DNA of 19,635 nucleotides from CAZVBV01 sp964513975 (GTDB taxonomy: Bacteria > Patescibacteriota > Gracilibacteria > UBA4473): NCBI GenBank assembly GCA_964513975.1, contig CAZEON010000015.1:1-19635 (forward strand), written 5' to 3'. The number at the start of each line of letters is the position of its first letter. Within the stretch, counting starts at the first letter, position 1. Positions 13,040 through 19,635 of this stretch are shown piece by piece. Made by a program: the position numbers and the translations under genes. Under the pieces are notes generated by a model, which was given only the letters and a program-made list of their open reading frames with translations, was not told where the DNA came from and did no database searches.

Positions 13040-13864
13040 TTACCACTCTTCAATCTCTTCAACCTCTTCTATTTCTTCTTCTGCAGGCGTTCCGTACAAT
13101 TCTATCTGAAGGTTCTTTTGGAATTCTTCTTCTTCCTTTTTCTTTTCTTCCCAATATTTCAAATATTCTTTCCGTGAATCAGACGATTTCACCGTAATTC
13201 GAGATCGATCTTTTCTAAGCAGTGGATCATCTCGTTGTACTCTATTTTGTTTCCACAATACGGAATACATTTCATTCTGTTCCTTTTTTTTGTCTTTTGC
13301 TACTTTGAAAGATTCCGCCACCCCTCGCTCTCGAAGAGATTGTCTGAGTGAGTATCGTTGAATCCGAGTTTTCTGTGGTTGTATGTCTCTCGTGTATCCA
13401 ATCACTTTTCTGCCTTCAAGAGATTTTCGTGATGGTTCTAGCTTGGCAACACTTTGTGCAGAAGATTTCATATCGGATGCATAACTTTCTTTTCTGTAGT
13501 TCGTAGTGCGAAAGTTCGAAGCCCCACCCGTGTATCGCCTTTTTGCATTTCGCTCAACCATTCGTTCTTTAACAAGTTTTAATTGATCATTTTTCGGCAT
13601 ATCTGAATATCTGTATCCGTGAAAGACTTCGTATCCATTTCTGTTCGTATATGTTTTTGCTCCCGTTGCTAGTTTTGGCATTGCGGGAATAAACACTTTT
13701 TTTTTCACTTCTTCTGTATCAGTCTCCACCTCATCATTTAATGCACTCGCTTCTGTAATGAGGCTTCCTGACAAAAATTCTGTTGGAATATCTAAACACA
13801 CCACCCCGTTAAGAAGGAGGACAAACGCTGAGATAATTCCAATATTTGTTTTCAGTTTTTTCAT
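13040..13864 (-). CDS. Exported basic hypothetical protein
   Basis: This 274-residue protein has a signal-like N-terminus (MKKLKTNIGIISAFVLLLNG), with a possible AxA-type cleavage near ASA at residue 41 or a retained anchor. The mature part is low in complexity and strongly basic (many Arg, Lys, Ser and Tyr, such as KERMVERNAKRRY and RIQRYSLRQSLRERG). A Lys/Glu-rich helix follows (YLKYWEEKKKEEEEFQKNLQ) and the C-terminus is acidic, EEEIEEVEEIEEW. I recognise no family. It lies upstream of the PBP gene on the same strand, with repeat A between them, so a cell-envelope role is possible but inferred only from export and position. TTGCTA-17-TACAAT precedes it. Confidence 0.75.
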   Translation of the reverse strand: MKKLKTNIGIISAFVLLLNGVVCLDIPTEFLSGSLITEASALNDEVETDTEEVKKKVFIPAMPKLATGAKTYTNRNGYEVFHGYRYSDMPKNDQLKLVKERMVERNAKRRYTGGASNFRTTNYRKESYASDMKSSAQSVAKLEPSRKSLEGRKVIGYTRDIQPQKTRIQRYSLRQSLRERGVAESFKVAKDKKKEQNEMYSVLWKQNRVQRDDPLLRKDRSRITVKSSDSRKEYLKYWEEKKKEEEEFQKNLQIELYGTPAEEEIEEVEEIEEW

Positions 13865-13887
13865 TTCAAAAATGACTACTTCTCCTT

Positions 13888-13916
13888 ATTGTACCAAAAA
13901 AAGAAGGATTTAGCAA
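13888..13916 (-). promoter_or_regulatory. Promoter of the exported basic protein, TTGCTA-17-TACAAT
   Basis: On the minus strand TTGCTA (13911-13916), 17 bp and TACAAT (13888-13893) end 23 nt before the ATG. A GGAG lies about 16 nt before the ATG, close to the expected RNA start and too far to act as a normal Shine-Dalgarno. Confidence 0.65.
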
Positions 13917-14068
13917 GTGACTCTACAATGTAAAATTACAAATGTTAAATGTTAAAATAAATCAAAAGCCTTAATACGGATTTTCATACAAATATATTTT
14001 AAAATTAGAATTTAAAATTTCTTTTTACATTTTACCTTTAACCTTTTTCATATTTCCTATTTAAGCAC

Positions 14069-14099
14069 TAGACAAAACGTAAAAAAATCTCATTATCCA
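14069..14099 (+). promoter_or_regulatory. Weak candidate promoter of the RelA/SpoT gene
   Basis: TAGACA (14069-14074) is followed by CATTAT at 17 bp or TATCCA at 19 bp. The -10 would end 16-19 nt before the ATG. No better pair was seen in the 250-bp gap between the divergent genes. Confidence 0.35.
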
Positions 14100-14115
14100 A
14101 TTACCCAAAGCGAAA

Positions 14116-16125
14116 ATGACCCCTGCGAAATACGATTTCGATATGGCCTTGGAAGAGATTCTGAATGAAGTTCAGGGGTATTATCCTAACTATGGAAAAA
14201 AGGAAGAAAAAATAATCATCGATGCTTTTGCTTATGGACGAAGGTTCTTCCACGGACACAAACGAAAAAATGGTGATCCGTACTTTTCTCATGCAACAGA
14301 AACAACAAAAATTCTTCTCGCCATTAAACCCGATATCGACACGATTATCGCATCTTTTTTATATAACGTAATTCGATACTCAACAGAACCTATCGATGAA
14401 ATTGAGGAAAAGTTTGGAAAAGATGTTCGATATCTCTGTGAATGCATGAAAGAAATTTCTCAAATGCAGTTACTCAAAGAGAGTCATCACGAACGACAAT
14501 TTGAAAATATCCAAAAACTTCTCATCGTTATCTCTCGAGATATTCGTGTACTCTTCTTGAAACTTTCTGCGCGTATTCACAATCTCCAAACACTCAGTTG
14601 TTTACCAAAAGATGCACGAGAAGCGCTTGCTTATGAGGCCCGTGAAATTTTTGCTCCCGTGGCAAATCGGTTAGGTTTGTACGAATTTAAAGTCACGATT
14701 GAGGACCTTTGTTTTCAACAACTGCAACCAAAACTTTTCAAAACTTTGCAGACAGAAATCGCGGGGATAAAAAAAGAACAAAAAGCTTCGTGGAAGCAGG
14801 CAGAAAAAGAAATCATTGAAACACTTGAAGAAGCGAATATCAAAGTCGTAAAAGTAATTGGAAGACAAAAACATTTCTATTCTGTGTATAAAAAGATGAA
14901 GCGAAAAAACTTCACTTCTTGTTCCGAAGTGTATGACTTGTTTGGGATTCGTATCTTGGTACCAAGAACAGATGATTGTTATAGAGCATTGGGAGCACTC
15001 CATGCACGATGGAATCCAATGCCAAACCGGTTTAAGGATTACATTTCTGTTGCCAAACCAAATGGATATCAAAGTCTTCATACAACGCTTTTGGGACTTG
15101 CAAATACAAAGTTTCCGACTGAAATTCAGATCCGAACACCAAAAATGGATTCTGATGCCGAACGTGGTCCTGCTTCTCATTGGGCGTACAAAAAAACCGG
15201 GCATTCTTCATTTGATAAAAACTTCCTCGAACGAATGCGATGGCTTCCAAATGAGTCTACAAAAGGAAATGGTTCTCGAAATGAAGTGTTTCAAGAACTG
15301 TCGGAAAATATTCTTTCTCATAGAATTTATGTATTTACACCAAAAGGTGACGTGGAAACATTCCCGTCAGGAGCAACTCCTGTGGACTTCGCGTATGCCG
15401 TTCATTCAAGTGTTGGAGACAGTTGTGTCGGAGCCCGTGTAAATGGAGTTATCAAACCATTGGACTACGAACTGAAGAGCCGAGAAATAGTAGAAATTCT
15501 GACAAAGAAAGGACGACAACCAAATCCTGCATGGCTTGATTTTGTGAAATCCACAAAAGCGAAAGACCGAATTAAAGCATTTATAAATAAGAAACGAGAA
15601 ACAACAACGCTCGAAAAAAAAGAAAGAACGAGTGTTGCTGAAAAATCTCGGGAAACTCTTTCTGTGAAAAAAAATGTAAAACGAACAGGACAACCAAATC
15701 AGGTTATCATTGGCGGAGAACGCAATATTCCATTTAAAATTCCAAGCTGTTGTGCACCTCTGCCAGGACAAAGTCTCGTGGCGTACAAGTCTCGTGGACT
15801 TTTTTTCACGATTCACAAAGCCAATTGTTCACAACTAAAAAAGCTAAACCCTGAACGATTTCTTGAAGCCCATTTTATTACCTCTCGAAAAATAGAAATG
15901 AAAGCCCTTGATCGCTTTGGATTTTCGAGAGACTGTACCGCACTTATTGCCGAACATGGTCTTAATATTGGTGAACTTTCTTCACGATATTCATTGAACA
16001 AAGAGAATCAAAAAATTCTAACCTGGAACCTTTCTGTTGAAGTTCGATCAGAAGATGAATTCCAAAAATTGATAAAAGATCTCCACAAAGTTCCGAATGT
16101 TTTATCGATTAAAGAGAAAAAATGA
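14116..16125 (+). CDS. Long RelA/SpoT homologue, (p)ppGpp synthetase with degenerate hydrolase domain
   Basis: Synthetase enzymes of this family make (p)ppGpp from ATP and GDP/GTP, the stringent-response signal. All long-RSH domains are present in 669 residues: pseudo-HD (about 35-190), synthetase (about 235-345), TGS (about 402-464), a Cys-rich zinc-finger-like segment (PSCCAPLPG, C545/C546, H567, C571) and ACT (about 592-667). The synthetase has GRQKHFYSVYKKMKRK, VYDLFGIRI (D274), RFKDYISVAKPNGYQSLHTT and EIQIRT (E336), so it should be active. In the hydrolase domain H59 is kept. The HDxxED motif reads YNVIRY (Y83, N84, R87, Y88), and the Asp of the usual LADRLHN is Ala152 (LSARIHN). Three of four metal ligands are gone, so it is probably a synthetase only, as in proteobacterial RelA. 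Confidence 0.93.
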   Translation: MTPAKYDFDMALEEILNEVQGYYPNYGKKEEKIIIDAFAYGRRFFHGHKRKNGDPYFSHATETTKILLAIKPDIDTIIASFLYNVIRYSTEPIDEIEEKFGKDVRYLCECMKEISQMQLLKESHHERQFENIQKLLIVISRDIRVLFLKLSARIHNLQTLSCLPKDAREALAYEAREIFAPVANRLGLYEFKVTIEDLCFQQLQPKLFKTLQTEIAGIKKEQKASWKQAEKEIIETLEEANIKVVKVIGRQKHFYSVYKKMKRKNFTSCSEVYDLFGIRILVPRTDDCYRALGALHARWNPMPNRFKDYISVAKPNGYQSLHTTLLGLANTKFPTEIQIRTPKMDSDAERGPASHWAYKKTGHSSFDKNFLERMRWLPNESTKGNGSRNEVFQELSENILSHRIYVFTPKGDVETFPSGATPVDFAYAVHSSVGDSCVGARVNGVIKPLDYELKSREIVEILTKKGRQPNPAWLDFVKSTKAKDRIKAFINKKRETTTLEKKERTSVAEKSRETLSVKKNVKRTGQPNQVIIGGERNIPFKIPSCCAPLPGQSLVAYKSRGLFFTIHKANCSQLKKLNPERFLEAHFITSRKIEMKALDRFGFSRDCTALIAEHGLNIGELSSRYSLNKENQKILTWNLSVEVRSEDEFQKLIKDLHKVPNVLSIKEKK

Positions 16126-16128
16126 ATA

Positions 16129-16152
16129 CCGGGTCCGGACCCCCGATTTTTT
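16129..16152 (+). terminator. Possible terminator of the RelA/SpoT gene
   Basis: Right after the stop codon, CCGGGTCCGGACCCCCG can fold on the 12-bp palindrome GGGTCCGGACCC and is followed by six T. The loop geometry is imperfect. Confidence 0.45.
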
Positions 16153-16464
16153 GAGAACAGGCTTATTGTTTAATAGGGGGAGCTCACTGTGTTTTAGAAT
16201 ATATTCCGTCAAGTGAGTTATGAAAATTATATTAAGCCCCGTCATTGTCGCTTGACGGCAATCCTGTCAATAATGCAGGGATGAACGAAACAAAAGGAAG
16301 TAAATTTATAAAAAAGACTCATCCCGCTCAGGAAGCAGAACTTCCTTTTGTGTTTGATATTCGCCCCCCTTCTCTTTCACTTCCATTTCATTCCAGTGAA
16401 AAAGAAGGGTTTGTTGTTTGTGTAATTTAGGAATGTTCTTTTCGATATATTTTAGAGTCTCAGT
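16153..16464. other. Spacer with several inverted repeats, no gene seen
   Basis: CCGTCAAG (16206-16213) pairs with CTTGACGG (16251-16258). CAAAAGGAAG near 16290 pairs with CTTCCTTTTG near 16340. CCCTTCTCTTTCAC near 16368 pairs with GTGAAAAAGAAGGG near 16396 with one mismatch. A 61-codon frame at 16245 is the translation of repeat DNA. Together the region could fold into a multi-arm RNA or be a set of decayed palindromic elements. Confidence 0.45.
16240..16284 (+). repeat. GTCAT-type repeat F upstream of the DUF559 gene
   Basis: It runs from CGTCATTGTCGCTTGACGGC through AATCCTGTC to GCAGGGATGA. It shares the CGTCAT start and ATCC/GGGAT words with repeats B and E but is diverged. It faces repeat E copy 2 in inverted orientation across the DUF559 gene. 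Confidence 0.45.
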
Positions 16465-16827
16465 ATGTGGGATAATTCAAAAGAAACGGCGAGATATCTC
16501 AAAAAAAACCAAACTCAGGCAGAAAAGGTGTTTTGGGAACTGATTCGGAATAGACGATTTGAAGGTATAAAATTTTATCGTCAATATCCGATAAGATTTG
16601 AATCAGAAGGTCAGAAAAGATTCTTTGTTGTAGATTTTTATTGTCATAAAACAAAAACTGTTTTTGAAATTGATGGAGGAATTCATGAGAAACAAAAAGG
16701 ATATGATGAAATGCGTGAAAAAATTTTAAAAAGTTTGAAATATAAACTTGTACGTTTTTCAAATGGAGAAGTTCTGTCTCAAAACGAAAAATTTTTAGAA
16801 AAACTAAAAAACCTTCTTTTGAGGTGA
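16465..16827 (+). CDS. DUF559-family, Vsr-like PD-(D/E)xK nuclease fold protein
   Basis: This 120-residue protein follows the DUF559 pattern: QTQAEKVFWELIRNRRFEGI, then KFYRQYPI, then the nuclease-like core VVDFYC (D57), VFEIDGGIH (E68, D70, H74) and the closing KLVRFSNGEVL. Family members are related in fold to very-short-patch-repair endonucleases; their cellular role is not well established. Length and catalytic core look intact, so the protein could be active. It stands alone. Its ten arginines use AGA four times, CGT three times and CGA once, unlike the CGA-rich neighbour downstream, which hints at transfer. It lies between two GTCAT-type repeats facing each other, like the GIY-YIG gene elsewhere in the window. 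Confidence 0.9.
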   Translation: MWDNSKETARYLKKNQTQAEKVFWELIRNRRFEGIKFYRQYPIRFESEGQKRFFVVDFYCHKTKTVFEIDGGIHEKQKGYDEMREKILKSLKYKLVRFSNGEVLSQNEKFLEKLKNLLLR

Positions 16828-16843
16828 AACCTTAAGAGAAGGT
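16811..16843. other. Long imperfect hairpin over the DUF559 stop codon
   Basis: ACCTTCTTTTGAGGT (16811-16825) pairs with ACCTTAAGAGAAGGT (16829-16843) around a 3-nt loop with a few mismatches. On the minus strand it runs into TTTTTAG. It could block or stabilise the DUF559 mRNA end. Confidence 0.4.
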
Positions 16844-16944
16844 GGTGAATCGATTACTTATTAATTTATCTTCTGGGCAGAGCCGGATGAGTCTTCTTAG
16901 AATATCTTACTGACATCTTTCCTGAAATAACAATCGAAAGCGAC

Positions 16945-16999
16945 CTCTTCGGATCCCTTCCCGATAAAAAAAGAGGACAAGCTCTCAGCGAGGATGACG
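16945..16999 (+). repeat. Dispersed repeat E, copy 2
   Basis: This is a near-identical, inverted copy of 217-270, differing at only a few positions. It ends about 35 bp before the -35 of the next promoter. Confidence 0.8.
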
Positions 17000-17035
17000 A
17001 CAGGAAATAATAGGATAAAATTCACCCTTTTCCCC

Positions 17036-17064
17036 TTGATAAATCCCCTATTTTCAGGTATAAT
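17036..17064 (+). promoter_or_regulatory. Strong sigma-70-type promoter, TTGATA-17-TATAAT
   Basis: TTGATA (17036-17041), an ideal 17-bp spacer and a perfect TATAAT (17059-17064) precede the ATPase gene. The RNA should start near 17071, leaving about 10 nt before the ATG. The AGGG at 17067-17070 would be upstream of, or right at, the RNA start and so probably not act as a ribosome site. Confidence 0.85.
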
Positions 17065-17081
17065 AAAGGGAATACATCGCC

Positions 17082-19635
17082 ATGAAAGAATTTTTGGAAA
17101 AATACATCGACAAATTTATGGAGGCTCCACTAGAGCTTTTAGTCCTTTCTATAATTGGGATTGCTGGAATTTGGTTTGCTTGGAAAATATTCTTTTTCCT
17201 TATCCGATATCTTGAACGAAGACGAGAGTACGGAACCGATAGACTGGTTCATTTACGAATTACATTACCACGAAACGACTCAAAACTGGATCGAGAACAA
17301 CAGACTGAAAAAGACTTTCACGAACAAATCGGAAAAGCGGAACAGTTTTTCCGAGCGCTTCATGAGACACGAGATTTGAATCTCTACAACATGATTTTCA
17401 AACGAATGTTCTGGAATAAACCACAATTGTCGTTTGAGCTTCAGATTGAGAAACGAGAACTTCGTTTTGTCGTGGTGTGTGATAAGTACTACAAAAATAT
17501 TATTCAGAAACAAGTAACTTCGTTTTATGAATCCGCAGAAATCGAACCAATTCCTATTGCGGATCAATTTAAGCTCAAGACGGAAGGAAATCACGTCAAT
17601 GGATATCATTTATTTACGCAAGAAAAATTCTGGTATCCAATTCAAACCTACAAGAACATTGAGGAGGATTCTCTTAATCCTGTGGCGAATTCGTTTTCAA
17701 AACTTGCTGAAGATGAAAAAGGAGTCGTCCAATTCATAATTCATCCAATAGCTGATAAGTGGCAGAAAAAAGCTCACAAACAGGGGACGAAGCTTTTTAA
17801 AGGAAAAGAAAAAAAAGGAGGCATTCGAATCCCCATCATTGGACCAATCCTTCGTATGATATGGTTTCCATTCAAGATTTTGATCAAAGGATATGATCCT
17901 GCGGTCGATGGAGCAGGGACAAATCAACCGGGTGCTTCTGGTGGAGATTCGTATGTACGAATGCTTCAGACGGATGAAGAAACGGCGAAAGCAATTGGTG
18001 AAAAAGCGGCAGAACCAGGATTCCAAACAACAGTTCGAGTGCTCGCGAGTTCTCCGAGTAAAGACCGAGTGCGAGAGATTCTCGATGGTCTCTTTGTATC
18101 GTTTAATGTGTTTGAAGGAAAAGGAACAAACCGATTTGAAAACTATCGAATCATCCCAATTAATGCACTCAATGCACCAATCATTCATCACAACTTTAAA
18201 TACCGATTGCCCGCATTATTGGAAAAGAGTTCAATCTTTTCTACCAGTGAATTGGCAACGATGTACCACTTCCCTGATGCTCGATACAACAAGATGCCGA
18301 CGATCAAATGGATGGATTACAAAGTACTCGCTCCACCAATTAATCTCCCAGAAGAAGGAATTATTCTTGGGAAATCTATCTACCGAGGAATTGAGAAGCT
18401 GGTACGATTCAAACGAGAAGACCGAACAAAACACCAATATATTGTTGGGAAATCTGGATCTGGGAAATCTGTCCTCTTGTGGAACCAAGCAATTCAAGAT
18501 ATCGCCAATGGTGAAGGAGTGTGTGTGATTGATCCGCATGGAGATTTGATCGAGGATATCGTCGCGTGTGTTCCAAAAGAACGAGCGAAAGATGTTATCG
18601 TCTTCGAACCAGGAGACAAAGAACGTCCAATGGGAGTCAACTTGCTGGATGTGAAGAGTGCTGAAGATCAAGACCGTGCGTCACTTGATGCAATGGAGAT
18701 CTTTATTAAATTGTTCGGAAATGAAATCTTTGGTCCCCGTATTCAACACTACTTCCGAAATGGATGTTTGACGTTGATGGCAGACGAAGACGAAGGAGCG
18801 ACATTAATCGATATTCCGAGACTTTTTATTGATGATGACTTTCAACGATATAAAGTATCGAAAGTAAAAAACCCCGTCGTGCGAGCCTTCTGGGAACACG
18901 AAATGGCGCAAACCGGACAAAGGGAAAAACAAGAAATGATTCCGTACTTCACCTCAAAGTTTGGTCCGTTCGTGACCAATACCACAATGCGTAATATTAT
19001 CGGACAAACCAAATCCGCATTTGATATTCGGGAGATTATGGATACCGGAAAAATTCTTTTGATTAATTTGTCGAAAGGAAAGATTGGTGGAATTAATGCT
19101 CAACTCTTGGGATTGATTTTGGTTTCAAAGATTAACATGGCCGCGATGGCACGAGGAGAAATGCCGCGAGATCAACGAAAAGATTTCTACCTGTATGTAG
19201 ATGAGTTCCAGAACTTCGCGACAGATACCTTCGCTTCAATTCTTTCGGAAGCTCGAAAGTACCGATTGAATTTGATCATGGCGCATCAATATATCGCTCA
19301 ACTATCAGAAGGAGCGGGGGGAATTGCTATTGGACAAAAAGACTCAAAGATTCGAGACGCAGTGTTCGGAAATGTAGGAACAATGATGAGTTTCAAAGTG
19401 GGAGCCGAAGACGGTGAATATTTGGAAAAAGAATATGCACCTGATCTTTCACAACAAGATATTATCGGAATTGCAAACTACAAAGCGTACTTGAAATTGA
19501 ATATTGATAACACGTCTTCTCGACCGTTCTCAATGGAAACATTGTACGATCCATCATTGAAGAATCCAAAGATTGCCGAAATCATCAAGAAATACTCACG
19601 AATGAAATACGGACGAAAGAAAGAATTCGTGGATG
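17082..19635 (+). CDS. Membrane-anchored TraG/VirD4-like type IV secretion ATPase (3' end beyond window)
   Basis: The frame is open from ATG 17082 through the last base, giving at least 851 codons; the stop lies outside. An N-terminal membrane helix (LLVLSIIGIAGIWFAWKIFF, about 19-38) is followed by a large family-specific region (about 45-430) with a second hydrophobic, basic patch near 250. A RecA-like motor domain comes next. It has Walker A at G456 (GKSGSGKS), the VIDPHGDLIEDI segment typical of coupling-protein ATPases, Walker B at FYLYVDEFQNF (D707, E708) and the sensor-like LIMAHQYIAQL. In this family the motor moves DNA or protein through a membrane channel; in CPR bacteria similar genes are common, but their cargo is not known. 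It stands behind its own strong promoter. 36 of 47 Arg codons are CGA by hand count. Confidence 0.9.
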   Translation, partial: MKEFLEKYIDKFMEAPLELLVLSIIGIAGIWFAWKIFFFLIRYLERRREYGTDRLVHLRITLPRNDSKLDREQQTEKDFHEQIGKAEQFFRALHETRDLNLYNMIFKRMFWNKPQLSFELQIEKRELRFVVVCDKYYKNIIQKQVTSFYESAEIEPIPIADQFKLKTEGNHVNGYHLFTQEKFWYPIQTYKNIEEDSLNPVANSFSKLAEDEKGVVQFIIHPIADKWQKKAHKQGTKLFKGKEKKGGIRIPIIGPILRMIWFPFKILIKGYDPAVDGAGTNQPGASGGDSYVRMLQTDEETAKAIGEKAAEPGFQTTVRVLASSPSKDRVREILDGLFVSFNVFEGKGTNRFENYRIIPINALNAPIIHHNFKYRLPALLEKSSIFSTSELATMYHFPDARYNKMPTIKWMDYKVLAPPINLPEEGIILGKSIYRGIEKLVRFKREDRTKHQYIVGKSGSGKSVLLWNQAIQDIANGEGVCVIDPHGDLIEDIVACVPKERAKDVIVFEPGDKERPMGVNLLDVKSAEDQDRASLDAMEIFIKLFGNEIFGPRIQHYFRNGCLTLMADEDEGATLIDIPRLFIDDDFQRYKVSKVKNPVVRAFWEHEMAQTGQREKQEMIPYFTSKFGPFVTNTTMRNIIGQTKSAFDIREIMDTGKILLINLSKGKIGGINAQLLGLILVSKINMAAMARGEMPRDQRKDFYLYVDEFQNFATDTFASILSEARKYRLNLIMAHQYIAQLSEGAGGIAIGQKDSKIRDAVFGNVGTMMSFKVGAEDGEYLEKEYAPDLSQQDIIGIANYKAYLKLNIDNTSSRPFSMETLYDPSLKNPKIAEIIKKYSRMKYGRKKEFVD

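Noticed and set aside
12895..13062. N-terminal extension of the PBP reading frame by 56 codons
   Set aside because: The residues (WVSAFAGMRVFF and around) are a translation of dispersed repeat A; the membrane anchor and promoter fit the ATG at 12894.
16245..16430. 61-codon plus-strand frame before the DUF559 gene
   Set aside because: It starts inside repeat F and runs through inverted repeats; no family likeness.
17697..18671. Antisense and shifted frames within the TraG-like ATPase
   Set aside because: They are shadows of an uninterrupted sense frame with clear Walker motifs.

Overview
The window looks like chromosomal DNA of a bacterium of the candidate phyla radiation (Patescibacteria), possibly Peregrinibacteria-like; this placement is inference. 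It rests on divergent but complete housekeeping genes, a CPR-style membrane-anchored TraG/VirD4-like ATPase, intergenic regions full of dispersed palindromes, and mRNA starts that seem to need no Shine-Dalgarno sequence. TGA acts as a stop at several tight ATGA junctions, so the code is the standard bacterial one, not the UGA=Gly code of Gracilibacteria. No tRNA, rRNA or CRISPR array was seen.

Layout: 1-364 is repeat-rich spacer. rpmA (L27) and murA follow on the minus strand. Bases 2298-3587 form a nested insertion. A GIY-YIG nuclease gene lies between two outward-facing inverted repeats. It is split into N- and C-terminal halves by a roughly 1-kb block made of two direct ~100-bp palindromic elements around a 169-codon gene of unknown function, which has its own terminator and operator-like palindromes. 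dgt (dNTP triphosphohydrolase, minus) and a plus-strand operon diverge from about 4750-4950. The operon is LemA-like protein, lgt, two tandem DsbA-fold lipoproteins, then a DUF167 protein, with ATGA overlaps at three of four junctions. Transketolase (minus) converges on it across an 80-bp inverted-repeat element. Next come a 152-codon unknown gene with its own hairpin, a cluster of three palindromes, a PBP/FtsI-type transpeptidase and an exported basic protein (all minus). A long RelA/SpoT homologue, a DUF559 nuclease-like gene and the TraG-like ATPase (open at the window edge) are on the plus strand.

How they connect: murA and the transpeptidase serve peptidoglycan synthesis. Lgt modifies lipoproteins, and the two genes right after it encode lipobox proteins. 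dgt and the RelA/SpoT protein act on nucleotide pools and the stringent alarmone. Transketolase is central carbon metabolism.

Most notable observations: (1) the GIY-YIG gene bracketed by inverted repeats and interrupted by a repeat-flanked cargo gene, with the DUF559 gene in a similar setting; (2) paired DsbA-like lipoproteins in which the CxxC active site has become SEKS while the cis-proline is kept; (3) a full-length RelA/SpoT protein that has lost three of its four predicted hydrolase metal ligands; (4) TACAAT-type -10 boxes only 6-26 nt before the ATG of most transcription-unit heads, implying leaderless or near-leaderless mRNAs; (5) CGA as the dominant arginine codon in core genes but not in the inserted ones.
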